From NCBI RefSeq assembly GCF_945859705.1, contig NC_079135.1:23314501-23378500 (forward strand): a stretch of DNA of 64,000 nucleotides, in the 5' to 3' direction. Origin of the DNA: Episyrphus balteatus. Its lineage: Eukaryota > Arthropoda > Insecta > Diptera > Syrphidae. Shown here one piece after another: positions 45,940-57,873 of this stretch. Position 1 is the stretch's first letter. Each line of letters opens with the position of its first letter. The notes under the pieces are model-generated. The model made no database searches. It was given only the letters and a program-made list of their open reading frames with translations, and was not told the origin of the DNA. Made by a program: the position numbers and the translations under genes.

Positions 45940-47800
45940 ATGTGATGAAGTACTAAAAAACTACATGTGTCTAAATAATAGTATATGAGCTTACAAGAAA
46001 AAAAAAATGAATTTTCTTAGTTAAAACTGCTACTACTAGGAAGACGGTCATGCGCTTACAAAAATTAACTTCTTATGAACCACCATGAAAATACCACTTA
46101 GAAAAAGAATATTCTTTAGAACACCGTGTATTTGTGCTTACAAGAAAAAAACTAATATAATTCGGAAGCAAGCATAAAAAAGACAAAACATAAAAATCTT
46201 CTTTTTTAGCATGAATATAATTATTTTACTTGCTTCATTGACATGAACTAATATTTAAGTATATATAAGCTTACAAGAAATTAATGTTTTAAGGCATCAG
46301 TTTAAAATACTCTAACGAAAAGCCACATGCTCTTCTCAAATGTAAATGTGCTTACAAAAACAATCACCCCATTTAGGGGAGTATTTGCTTACAAAAAATT
46401 ACTTCATTTAGAAAAGCACAGATTTACTGCTTACAAAAAGAATACAGTTTCAAACCCAGTAAGCATGTGCTTACAAAAAAAAAAAAAACATATATTTTTG
46501 AAGAAAACCATCTTTTCAGCTATGCGCTCACGCATGCGATACAGTACTTAAAAACAACATGCTTTAAGTAATCACACATGAGCTTTCAAGAAAAAATACC
46601 TCATATAAATAAAATATTCGTCGACTAGGAAGACGTTCATTCGGTTACAAAAAGTAAGAGGTTACATCTTTGAAAACCGTATTTTTGTCTTTAAAAGAAA
46701 AAGCTAATGTATTTGTAAAATATATTTATTTTCACAAGTGTTTAATCGCTTACAAGTTATTGAAAAAAAAAAAAATCATGTTCAAATTTATTGGCTAACA
46801 AGAAGTCTGGTCCTGCAAAGATGTAGCACTTACAAAAGAATATTCTTCAGAACATTGAGCATTTGTGCTGACAATAAAAAAAAGTCTTTTGAAAAAATGT
46901 TTATTTCGCTCAAAAGTAATTAATCTTTGTAAGCAAGCGTAAAAACATTACTTTTCAATAAAAAAAAAGCACTCCTAAAGTCAAGTGTGAATATGTCAAC
47001 ATGATAAAAACTTACTTTCTGTGAATGTGTTAATAAAAACTATGTGCTTACAAAAAATTATTTAACGAATTCATACTTTTGTGACACACTAATAAAAAAA
47101 TCAAATATTCTAAATAAATTTTGTTCTGCTTACAAAAAATAAACATCTTTAAAGTAAAAGAAAAACTCTTCTTCAGAGTTTGAATTTACTGGCTTAAAAA
47201 AAGAATATTATTTCGAAAACCTTACATTTGTGCTGACAAAAAAAAAACTAATATTTTTGTGGTAGATATTAATTTATTTTGCTTTCAGTTGACTAAATTT
47301 TGGAAGTAAGCGTTAATACATCACTTTAAATATGAGGTTATTTCAAGCGTAAAAGTGCTTACATAACAAAAAACTTACTTTCTTCACATGCATCAATTAT
47401 GTATATCTAGGCGCTTAAAAAAAATTATTGTGTGAAGGCATATTTTAACTATACACAAAAAAAATGACAAGTTCTAAGTAAATGCACTTGCGCTTTTAAA
47501 TAAACTGATCTTTAGAGTATGGGTTTATTGGCTTACAAGAAGTCAGATCCTAAAAATCTTACTAGATGAATCACTTACACATAGAAAGCATTTTTATAAC
47601 CTGTACATATGTGCTTACAAAAAAAAAAACAAGGAGTTGTTTTAAAAACTTTTTAAACATTTGTTTGAAAATATTTTGTTTTGAAATTATTTTGTATGTT
47701 TTGCCATTAAATTCATTTTGTGTCAAAAAAATAAAATTTAAATTCTTCTCAAGACACAAATATCTAGGTCAAGCCAGAAATTAGGACATTTACAAAAACA
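45940..47800 (+). repeat. Left array of GCTTACAAAAA motifs
   Basis: More than 20 copies of (T/A)(G/C)GCTTACAA(A/G)AAA lie on the plus strand, 40-120 bp apart (for example about 45991, 46056, 46137, 46269, 46350, 46388, 46430, 46470, 47045, 47128, 47532, 47612). Between motifs there is longer-range similarity. ACTAGGAAGACG(G/T)TCAT precedes a motif at about 46035 and again about 590 bp later near 46628. TTTATTGGCT(T/A)ACAAGAAGTC recurs at 46785 and 47524. This is a strongly diverged tandem or higher-order repeat, not simple sequence. Frames of 60-74 aa inside it are fragments. Confidence 0.85.
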
Positions 47801-49199
47801 AATAAAACCAAGAAAAATATGAAATCCCTCAAACTCTTCTTATTATTCTTCTTAATTTTTTTTTTATCCAAAGCAACTCTTAATCATTTTCCCATTCAAA
47901 CAACGCCCACATGTCAAACTCAAGCACCGGTTATATTTTTGTACTTAACTTAAATACAAAAAAAACTACCCAAAAAAAATAAATCAACCAAGTGTCAAGT
48001 GCACACGAATAAAGTATCTAACGCCACACAGAGATACTTTATATCCCAGTTACTGAGTCATCCGGGCTAGCTTTTATGTATATGCACAGCACTGAAGCAT
48101 AACCCACACCCTCTATTTCGCAAGCAACAAACCACTTCACCTTAACAGAGCGCAGTCCTCCTTAAGCATCTTCATGCTCCTGTTTCATGATCCTGATGCT
48201 GCTGCTGTAACCACAGGATTGCAAATGTTTATATTTTATTCCTGTGTGTTACTTTAGTTACTCCACTGGCTTCATAACACTGAACAGGCGCTGCTGCTGT
48301 CTAGAATCCCTACCCTATCCTTTTTTATACGAACCACATCCACCCCTTTGGACAATTTATTGCGGCGAATTTTTAGTTTTTAAGACTAACTTCAGACCGC
48401 CATATGAGTGTCTGTGTGAGTGTGTGTGGTCTAAGAAGGGCAATGTGCAGAGGAAGCCAGCATAGGGAGTAGAGTGTTGCCACGAAAAGCATTTAAGGAA
48501 ATTACTTTCTACTTTATTCTGCACCCTCCCGGTGCGAGAGCCACAACGCTCGCTGGCAGAGGATTTATATTCACGGGAGTTGATGGTCCATGAACTACTT
48601 CTTATTCCTTCTAGAAAATAAAGGTCGTCTGCACTTGATCAATTTATAACCCGCAAGAATTTGAAGTGTATAGGAGGGCCCAGGTTCTTCCTCTCGAAGA
48701 CGATTTTCGTTTCGTTTGTCTCATTTTGGCCAACTTTAACAAAACAATTAGGGCTGAATGTCACTTGCACGACCCACACAATGATGATGATGATATGGTT
48801 CGGATTTTTTTTTTGAAATGGGGTTGATCGGTTTTTATTTTCATTCTGAAGAGGCGGACGGATAAGAACAGACTAAAAGCTAAGTGCTTCGGATCATTTA
48901 GCTGGAGTGCAAATTTGTCTTCTGGGAATTTCTTAAATGGCATCGATGTATCAGAAAATTTCATTTTGTTGACACAAAATTAATTGAATGATTTTATTTT
49001 TGGGAATCAATTACAGCAGAGATAAGATTGTGTCTGAAGTGCTTTTAATAATGGAGGGGGATGAGATTTATAAACATTGAAATGGATCTTTTTAGATTGT
49101 TAGGAGGAAATAATATGGGACTTTGATATGATGTGACATCATTTTATAAGCATACGCATACAAAAATTCCAAAAACTAAAGTGGCCATTTCCAAACAAT
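47801..49199. other. Central segment between the mirrored arrays
   Basis: Ordinary higher-complexity DNA without the GCTTACAA motif, including a GC-richer stretch (48050-48760). Frames of 67-73 aa show no recognisable domain. It is either the loop of a giant foldback structure or host DNA between two opposed repeats. Confidence 0.6.
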
Positions 49200-51340
49200 T
49201 TCTCAAGACGTTTTTTTTAAGACAGTTCTTTAATTTTTTTTATTGTAAGCGCATATGAAGAGGTTATAAAAATGTTATCTGTATGCAAGTGATTCAATTA
49301 TGATTACTTTTATGATGTGATTTCTTGTAAGCCGCACTTTGAAGACATTTTTCTTTTGTAAGCACACTAACATTTATGAAGATCATATGATTTTTCTGCT
49401 AATGCATCTTAAAAGAATGTCTTGAAAAAACATTTCTTTGTAAGCGTTTGATTATATAATGACAAAACTCAAGAAAGTTAGAATTTTTTATGCAAGCACA
49501 TTAACAAGTGCCTCAAAGATACGTTTTTATTGAAAGTGATTTATTCATGTTTACTTGCAACATTGTATTACTCTTGTAAGCGATGATAGGTGTGCTAAAA
49601 ATATTTTGTTACACAAAAACACTAGTTTTTTTTGTAAGCACAAATACACGATTTTCTAAAATGCATTCTACTTGTAGGTGACACATCTATGATGATTTAT
49701 AAGAAGTTACTTTTTGTAAGCGAGTGCTTGTCTTCCCAGTAGAAGAAGTTTTAACTAATAAGAGGTGTTTTTCCCTGTAAACTTATGGACTATTACAATG
49801 GACATGTAGTTTCTTAGTAACGCATCTCATGTGCATGCCTAAAAAGTACATTAGTTGTCATTTGTTTCTTGTAAGAAAATATACATTTTGTTATAAAATA
49901 TATTTAAAACATATTTTATCGTTTCTAGAAAGTACATATATGTATAGGACCGTTACTTGTAAGCCTGTTCCCTATGTATGTGACATATTGACGCTTATTT
50001 ATCTGATAGCATTTCTTGTAACAAAAACACAAATAACAGAATTCTGAGTCGAAATGCTTTTTGACAAAATGATTAATTTCTTGTAAGCACATACATACTT
50101 CAGAAAAACTTTCGATAGTTTGTCTTTAAATGTTAAATGCGAGCCTAAAAAGACTTTATATTTTGTAAGCGGAATGTAATAAGCGTGTTAAGAGCTGTTA
50201 TTTTGTTATGTAAGTGCATAAAAAAGTACTTTTTTAGTGTGCTATTTTTAGAGAGACTGATATTCATGAATTTTCTTGTAAATACTTAGTTGGAAGCCTT
50301 GGTTTGTCAAGAAAAACGTTTTGTTATTTTTATAATCACATGTATAGTGTACACATGCGTAAAACGTATCTTTGTTAAAATGCCAAGAGTTTCAATTTCT
50401 TGTATTTGAAAATAACAAATATTCATCTGATTTTTGGATATACTTTATTATAAGCGAATAAGTAAATTCTGAGTATGAGTGTTTCTAACATTTTCTCTTT
50501 TGTAAGCATATGTCATTTTGTAAGCTGATGTTATAGGAATGTCTAAGGAATGTTAATTACTGTAAATGTGCCAAGGAAAAAACAATCTTGTAAAAATCAA
50601 ATGTATTTTATAAGGTTTTTTATAATTTTTTTTTGTTCTTTTGTATTTTGTAAGCACATACATGTACGTGTTTGTTAACATGTACAGATAATGTAAGCAC
50701 TTTTATATTTTGTAAGCGTATGCCTTTGACTTTTTGGTAATAAGTTAAAAATTAGTTTTGTGACAAAAGAACTATTTTTTTTTATTTAAAGCTACGAAAC
50801 CGCTTACCAGATTGACTTTTCTTATTTGGAAGCGTCCATTTTTTAGCATATATGTATCATTTAGCTTAGCAGCTGGTTTATCTGCCCTTAAATAAAAATA
50901 GTTGCTTGTAAGCACCTCCATATTTTTGTAAGCACGTCTCTGTTTTTGCAGGTAAGGTATGCTTTTTTCTCAAAATATACTTGTTGTTCTTATAAGCATT
51001 GGTAGAATAATTAAAAAAACTGTCTTATAATCCATGCTTACAAGGTTTTTGTCCTTCTACAAATTCTAATGATGTAAGAGAATGTACCCATCGACAAAAA
51101 GTTTTCTTTTTTGTAAGCGAATAAGTTAAGCATATACATAGCAAACAAGTAGACTTGAAAAGGTGTTTTTATATTGTAAGCAAGCTTTCTTAGATTAAGA
51201 TTTATTGTAGAACGTGTGCAAATAAGAAAAATGCTTCATAAAATCATAAAACTTTTTGTAAGCTAATAAGGATTTGTGTGTTTTAACACTTTACTTATAA
51301 AAAAAGACGTGTTTTTTGTAAGTATATACACCAGCGACCT
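49200..51340 (-). repeat. Right array of the same motif, opposite orientation
   Basis: More than 20 copies of TTTTTGTAAGC(A/G), the complement of the left-array motif (about 49245, 49327, 49357, 49438, 49574, 49632, 49714, 50081, 50163, 50503, 50518, 50651, 50712, 50909, 50930, 51110, 51259). The region 49615-49835 aligns over about 200 bp with the complement of 45930-46150: shared TTTGTAAGCACAAATACACG, ATAAGAAGTTA(C/A)TTTTTGTAAG and GTCTTCC(C/T)AGTAG. So the two arrays share ancestry, not just a motif. Confidence 0.85.
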
Positions 51341-53020
51341 AGTTAAGTGTTTTTTGCTAAATATAAAGCTTCATTTAAATCTCATCCCTATCAAAATGTA
51401 ATAAGGACATTTATTTTACTATTCCTCTTATTTGAAATCACGTCTGTGGAAAGTTCCTATACAATTCAGCTCTCTTTGAAATCCGCCAAAACCCTCATAC
51501 ATCAAACGAAATTTATTAGATCTTATCTATAAACCTATCGAAATCCTCCATCTTTCGCGATCCCAAAAAAATGTCAAACACCCAAACTATTCTTCACAAT
51601 ATTCCCATAAACAACAAATCCAACATAATAATTCAGCTTGATTCATATCACCCTCTCGATGATGTTAAATAAAATCTGTGTCGACAGGGCTTTTTCTCAA
51701 ATCTCTCTAAACAACAACACACACAACTCGCTTATCACCGGGCCAAACATACACTGCGCTTGCATCACACTGAAACTAAATGAAAAGTCTCAAAGGCTTA
51801 ACCCTCTCCGAAAAGTTTAATCACAATCTCGACCGCATGATTCACATCAATGTCAAACAAGAAAACTATGTTCAACATGACATGTCGCTGAGAGTATAGG
51901 AATAGGAAGATACGAATGATGGGAGCAAGCAGTTGACATATTTATAGTGCTTCCATCTCTTCCATGTGATACGTTTCACACACCACGTGCGTCATTCTCT
52001 ATATAAAACATGTGTAGCGCACATACCTACTACCTTTTGACGACAGCAAAATTGCATCCCGAAGCGCCACCATTCGTTGTCGTTGTATAGTGTTTTTAAA
52101 GAGATGCATGCAACCAGCTAACATGTCAAAATATACACATGTACAAATGTATGTCAAACACCGAAACAGCAAAAGCACTCAATTTTCCGAGATGTCACTT
52201 CTGGCTTGTTGTTGGAATGGAAAAGGAGAGGAGGAAAAAGGAAAAGAGTAATTTCTCGCCCGTTCATAGTTCGTCAATCTTCCAGAATTTCGGAGCGTAA
52301 AAATGTGGTACAGATTTTGTCCGCATGGGAAACAGCAAGCACAGCAACTGCTATCATCATGAACTGTATGGAGGAAGTCAACTGCGTCACACGATGATGA
52401 TGATGAGGTTGACCTACATTCAGCAGTATCTTGATTTCATATTTTGACCGACCGCCCCAGCGCGATGACACAAATGCCATTTTCCCCCCAACCCCAATCA
52501 CAAGCAGCCGCTGAATCCGGTTCGTTATAATTAAATAAATGTTTGTGTTGCAGTAGCAGCGGTCGATGGCGGCTTCATCGTTCCTATCCCGGGAGCATTG
52601 AATCGAGATCAAAGGCCATCTATAGTTTGCCGTCGTCCAACGACGTCGGACGGCTTTTGTGTATTTTGAACCGCAACCAATACTCTTCTAGTTGCTCTGC
52701 AGATAAAAATCACCCAACTTAACCCCCTTTTTGCCCTCTTATCCCCTATTTCATCGGCTCTTTTTCCACTCATCCGTTTGGGTAATCCAGAAAAATATAA
52801 TGAAAAGAACGGAACTATCATTATAATCAGCGCAAATACGTGCCCAGGCCCGGACACGTACCGGATGACATAAATACGAAGATAGACTTGATACCAAGAC
52901 TACGGACCTGCTTTCGAACCCGGCCGGCACTCGTCATTGGATTGGTATATGTGCATAACAAATATGTAAATAATAAATAAGCCTATTAAGACCGAGTCCG
53001 TGGGGCTGGGTGAGAAAAAG
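51341..53020. other. Unique higher-GC DNA upstream of a candidate promoter
   Basis: Mixed-complexity DNA with short microsatellites (GATGATGATGATGAG near 52393). Frames of 60-112 aa on both strands at 51347-52857 overlap each other and have no recognisable domain. The plausible content is regulatory DNA for a start at 53060, by inference only. Confidence 0.4.
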
Positions 53021-53028
53021 TGGCATGG

Positions 53029-53063
53029 TATAAAGCTCCAACAGGCATCATACACAGGCAGTC
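53029..53063 (+). promoter_or_regulatory. Candidate TATA/Inr core promoter
   Basis: TATAAAG at 53029-53035 lies 31 bp upstream of an A (53060) in GCAGTC, a five-of-six match to the arthropod initiator TCAGT(C/T). This is the standard TATA-to-Inr spacing. The leader that follows is relatively GC-rich and non-repetitive, unlike the surroundings. This is a pattern match only. Confidence 0.4.
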
Positions 53064-53147
53064 AAGTTGGCAGGCTAGCAGTCAGCAGGCGCTCTCACAA
53101 AGCAAGCACTCAGGGTAACTCCAGGCAAATGAGGCGAATCTACTCAG
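53060..53147 (+). other. Candidate first exon after the 53029 promoter
   Basis: From the predicted start at 53060, the first ATG is 53129. It reads M-R-R-I-Y-S and reaches CAG|GTAAAT, a good splice donor, with the exon ending at 53147. Reading through the donor hits a stop two codons later, consistent with an intron. A very short coding first exon is common in insect secreted or cuticle genes, but no product can be named. No acceptor or second exon is identifiable in the window. An alternative is a non-coding first exon spliced at GG|GTAACT near 53113. Confidence 0.25.
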
Positions 53148-53670
53148 GTAAATAGTCATCAGGCTAAGGGATGAACAACTACACTATACGGATGGACGAA
53201 TGTTCTCATTATTTGCAAGGGACTGTCAGTGCAAATTGTTCCTGGGTCTGGTTGTGTGTATGCTCTATGAAAAGAAGTGAAACAAAAAAATAATAAGCTT
53301 GTTGATAGCTCCGGTTTTTACTGATAGTGTTGCCAGTTTTAAATCAAAATATAAATATTGAGAAAGAATTTTATTAAAAACTTCTTGGTTTAACTGCAAA
53401 CACTAACAAACAAATTTTTGTACTCACAATGTAATAACTGCCTTAAATTCACATATATCTACTTCCTATTTGTCTTACCAGTACCGATTTTATGTGGCAT
53501 ACTGGATTTTCGATGGCATTGAATAAATTGAAAAATTTTTACGTTCATGTAGGTATACATATTTAGTTCCATTCGCAGTGCGGTTTCCAAGAAAAATTAC
53601 AATAACTATGCAGTTTTTTAAATTAGGTAATTAAAAGAACCGTACAAATTTGTTGGCACGTAATAGATTA
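53148..53670. other. No further gene signal seen
   Basis: AT-rich sequence between the candidate exon and the family C element. It would be the start of an intron if that exon is real. Confidence 0.4.
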
Positions 53671-54295
53671 AACTGGTTTACAAGGGTTTTGTTGCCGAAA
53701 CAAAAATACACTTTTCTGAAGGTTTTTGGTGTGCTGAACTCGAATCCGAAGTCAGAAACAACTAATCAGCTTCCGTTTTTTTAGATATTACCGTTAGAAA
53801 ATGCAAAAATACGTTTTTTGAATTCTTCGGACCTTATTCTTTTGTATAAAGAAAATTGTTTGAGCATATTTAGTAACGGTTTCTATAAGAACTATTTTCC
53901 ATCTTTCGACACCTGTTTAAATCTTTTCAATATCTTTTATATTGCCCGAGATATCTCAAACTGAAGTAAGTGGGTTTGGCTTCATATATCATAAAGAAGA
54001 TAATGACGTTATAAAATTTATATAAATACCAAACAACTTAGGATATCTCGGGCAGTAAAAAAGATATCGGAAAGATTTAAACAGATTTAAAAAGGTGGTA
54101 AATAGTACTTAAGAAAACCGTTGCTAAATATGCTCAAAAAATTTTCCTTATATAAAAGAATAAGGTCCGAAGTACTGCATTTTCTAACGGTAATATTTCA
54201 AAAACGGGAGCTGCGAGTTCAGCACACCGAAAACCTTCAGAAAAGTATATTTTTGTTTCGGCAACAAAAAAAAAGTTTAATTTTGTTAACCAGTG
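53671..54295. mobile_element. Family C foldback MITE (TTA target)
   Basis: Termini AACTGGTTTACAA and TTGTTAACCAGTG are inverted with two or three mismatches. The halves are imperfect inverted copies (GCAACAAAA/TTTTGTTGCCG, CTTTTCTGAAGGTTTTTGGT, GTGCTGAACTCG, TAACGGT(A)ATAT, GATATCTCGGGCA). TTA flanks both ends (53668-53670, 54296-54298), the TWA rule of PIF/Harbinger. It shares CACTGGT(C/T) ends and interior motifs with 59756-60914. Confidence 0.82.
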
Positions 54296-54489
54296 TTATA
54301 TTTCCCTGATTTAAAAACATTGGGGCAAATTCATAGTCATTTTTAGACCCTAGTTTATCTTAGACTGAGGTTTATCCAATGATATATGAATAGGTTAAAC
54401 TCCAGTCTTTCTTAGAAGCGACTTAGACAGTGTCTATGAATATGATCCATTTAGTTACTCCTTGAAAAATTCAATGGAAACGTAAAAAA

Positions 54490-54560
54490 ATCATTGAGTG
54501 CATATCGCGGTTAGGTAGCTGAATTGCGATGGACTATGTGTTCGATTCCCATCTGCATGA
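54490..54560 (+). other. tRNA-like B-box segment (possible SINE head)
   Basis: TGTTCGATTCCC (about 54539-54550) is close to the Pol III B box GGTTCGANTCC. A segment about 35-45 bp upstream (CGCGGTTAGGTAGC) sits where an A box would be but fits it poorly. No cloverleaf closes (acceptor ends do not pair), so it is not a tRNA gene. A decayed tRNA-derived SINE is possible. Confidence 0.22.
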
Positions 54561-55104
54561 TTTAAAATCAGGGATCAGAAAATAATCTCAACCTTTTGAA
54601 AGGTTTCTTAATAACTCTTATTTGTTACCATTTTCAATAAAATTCATAAAATAACCTTTATTTAAAAAAAAAGAAAAATTTCGGTTAAGGTCTGATAGAA
54701 ACCTTTTTTTATGTTTCGGTCAACCAGTGAGATTTATCGCTGAGAGAAAAAAATAAATCTCATTTGCAAATGTATCAATTAGAACATCGGTCTCCTGATA
54801 ATATTTGAAATTGCATTGGTTGTACTTTACATTTTATTTTAAACTAAAAGAGATATAATTTTGGGTCTAAAGAACTTTGAGAGTCTATTATTAGTTGAAC
54901 TTAATACATAAACTAAGAAAAAACATCCTTTTCATAATTATTTTTGCAAAATAAAGACATTCTTGACATATTCGACTTTTTCCTTTGAATTGACCATTTT
55001 TGATTTATTTTCAGAGAAAACGGTTAAAGGTTGACCTTTTCCATTTATTTTTTTGTAAAAATCTCGAACCTTTGAGAGATATTTAAAAAAATAAAAAAAA
55101 AATA
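54561..55104. other. AT-rich sequence, no gene seen
   Basis: No exon, promoter or repeat match stands out before the family A fragment. Confidence 0.5.
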
Positions 55105-55760
55105 TGTAAATCTCAACCGAGCTACACCCTGAACGGATGGAGAGATCGACTTCAAACTTGTTAGGCAGTTGTTTTTGGACCCTGTACAGAGGGGGTTTGG
55201 ACCAAAAATAACGGTTACCTGTCATATACCAATTTTGGAAAATTTTTATTTTCTCAAAAACGGTATGAGTTTTAAGACAAAGGTTATGTTATTTTATTTT
55301 TTTCAGAAATCCTTATTTCCTATCTCCCAAATAACTGGTTAAATTTAAACAATTTTTTTTATGCGAAAGTATTTATTTCGTCCAAATACAAATCTAAATC
55401 AAAGTTTTGAAAAGCTATATGTTTGGATTCTTAAAACAGTTTAATTTTTATTTTTACTAATTTTCAAAAACGGGACTTTGATTTTTTTTTGTACTGTTTA
55501 ATGTTTATTAGCAATTATTACAATATATAGATACATATATACAGATATATGAAAAAATTAAAAAAATAAAACAAAATAATTGGTAATTATTTTTTTAAGA
55601 AACGGCTCTTACGATTTTCAATTTTTTTTTTTCTAAAAAACGCAAATTAATAATAGAAACCAGATTGCATATTTTTTTGAAGCTCAAATTCAAATTCGAA
55701 TTTAACAGTTTTCTTCAAATTTTTTAATGTGAAAAGTTTAAGCAAGTTCGTACGTTCATG
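55105..55760 (+). mobile_element. Family A fragment, 5'-truncated
   Basis: GAGCTACACCCTGAACGGAT, GACTTCAAACTTGTTAGGCA, ACCAAAAATAACGGTTACCT, GTCATATACC, AAAAACGGTATGAG and AAACGGCTCTTACGATTTTC follow the family A order. The GTCT tract and the ACTTGC end are absent. Confidence 0.7.
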
Positions 55761-56186
55761 AATTTTATTTTAAACTGCTGCCTTGGAAAGATTTTTCTTA
55801 ATTTCTTAATTTGTAGAAATATTTATCCAAATCACACCCCAGCAATTTGTATCTTCTGAAATCGGTGTTAATGCTGAGGTTTATCTTTGTTTCAAAATTC
55901 AGCCGAATACACTGAGAAAAAAAAAACAATTTTTTTAAATTTCTATCAGACTTTAGTTTTATTAGTTACAGTTGAGCGCAGTAATAATCACAAATTTTTA
56001 ACAGTGAGATAGTCTTTTTTTTAATGTTTGTATTTTTTTTAAAGTTGAAACAATTTTGATTTAAGGATTTTTCACTTTGATTTTAAAATTATCGTCTATT
56101 ATCGCAAAATCATTCCAAAAAATGGTTAAACAAAGAGGTTGTTGTTTATTTTAAGTTGCTTTTAGCTCAGATTAAGTACATGCTCG

Positions 56187-56643
56187 GGGTTGTAAAAAAT
56201 CATTTTTTGAATGCATTTGTTTCCCATTACAAACTAAAAATATAAAATATTGATTGACACTTAAAACTTACAAAAAAAAAATATTTATTGCAACTAAAAA
56301 AAATGCATTAAAGAGAAATTATTGCAACTGAAAGATACTTACATTGAAAATAATATTTTTTTTTACAAGTAAAAATATTTGCATTAAAAAATAATTTTAT
56401 TGCGAATAAAAAATTTTCTGCTTTGAAAATAAAATCTAAATAGCCAAAATTGTAAGAAATTCAACGAATATAAAAATTAAATATTTAATGCACACATTTT
56501 GCATTGATTTTTTTTTTCAGTGCAGAAAATTTTTTATTTGCAATAAAATTATTTTTTAATGAAAATTATTTTTACCTGTTATAAAAATTCTATTTTGAAT
56601 GCACTTGCAATAATTTTTTTTTTAATTGATATTTTTACAACCC
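56187..56643. mobile_element. AT-rich imperfect foldback MITE
   Basis: Ends GGGTTGTAAAAA and TTTTTACAACCC are inverted. Inner halves mirror each other (TGCATTAAAAAATAATTTTA / TAAAATTATTTTTTAATGAA; AAAAATTTTCTGC / GCAGAAAATTTTTT; TTATTGCAA / TTGCAATAA). No clear target duplication was found. Confidence 0.7.
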
Positions 56644-56763
56644 TTTTCAAAACAAAAATTGTTATAGCTTTGCAGGGATGTTTAAGGGTTTAAACAGAAG
56701 TTTAAAAATAAAAACAAAAATTTTAAAAAACTAAAAACTTTTGAGTCAGCCAACACTATACAT

Positions 56764-57865
56764 TAGGGTGTCCGTTATTTCCCAAAGTGATGTTTTCGGG
56801 GGTGACACCCCCCAGATCGAAAGTTTAGGGCCTAAATACGGGGAATTTAGCAAAAATAAATTTTTTGGAGGTCATTAACCCGTGCCTCTAAGGTCATACT
56901 TTCCCCATACAAATTTGTATGGGAAATTTTTAACTCATACACAAAATTTTTTTCTCTCGAGTTAAATCATCTATTTTTAAAATGTGTGTTGTTTCTGGTT
57001 GGAAAATAGTTCCTTTAAAAGATTACATTCAAAATTTCCCGTTAAAAAATTTTTTTCTATTTTTTTTCGGTTTTTGAAATTATTAGCTGTTTTCGTAGTT
57101 TTTGCTTTCACCTATCACATAATTTTAAATGCAGTTTTATTGGTTTTTAATTCTTTTCAAATATTGCATTCAAAAATTTGTGCATAAATCAAAAATTTTA
57201 ATTTTTTTTAATTTTTTTTTGAAATTTTTGCCGTTTTTATACGTTTAAATTTATTTTTTTTTTTCGAACTACAAAAGATATGTTTACAATTTTTTTATGG
57301 AATTTTGTTTAAAAATTATTCACCTAAAAAATGACATCAAAAAAGTTGCAAACAAGAAAGGGTAAAGTATTTAATAATATTTATTTAATATAAAAACGGC
57401 AAAAATTTCAAAAAAAATTTTAAAAAATTAAAATTTTTGATTTATGCACAAATTTTTAAATGCAATATTTGAAAAGAATTAAAAACCAATAAAACTGCAT
57501 TTAAAATTATGTGATAGGTGAAAGCAAAAACTACGAAAACAGCTAATAATTTCAAATACCGAAAAAAAATATAAAAAATTTCTTAACGGGAAATTTTGAA
57601 TGTAATCTTTTAAAGGAACTATTTTCCAACCAGAATCAACAAACATTTTAAAAATAGATGATTTAACTCGAAAGAAAAAAAATTTTTTGTATGAGTTAAA
57701 AATTTCCCATACAAATTTGTATGGGGAAAGTATGACCTTAGAGGCACGGGTTAATGACCCCCAAAAAATTTGTTTTTGCTAAATTCCCCGTATTTAGGCC
57801 CTAAACTTTCGATCTGGGGGGTGTCACCCCCGAAAACATCACTTTGGGAAATAACGGACACCCTA
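56764..57865. mobile_element. hAT-like foldback element, 8-bp target duplication
   Basis: Begins TAGGGTGTCCGTTATTTCCC and ends GGGAAATAACGGACACCCTA. The two halves of about 540 bp are near-identical inverted copies around a centre near 57314. CTATACAT is duplicated exactly at 56756-56763 and 57866-57873. TAGGG fits the hAT terminal rule YARNG, and the 8-bp duplication agrees (P-type elements also make 8 bp). Frames at 56984 and 57770 are arm fragments. No transposase is visible. Confidence 0.9.
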
Positions 57866-57873
57866 CTATACAT

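Noticed and set aside
45940..51340. Regularly recurring short motif, considered as a CRISPR array
   Set aside because: Motif and spacing are degenerate, the spacers are related to each other, and the host is eukaryotic.
52000..52009. TATATAAAAC as a TATA box
   Set aside because: No initiator at the right distance and no exon-like sequence downstream.
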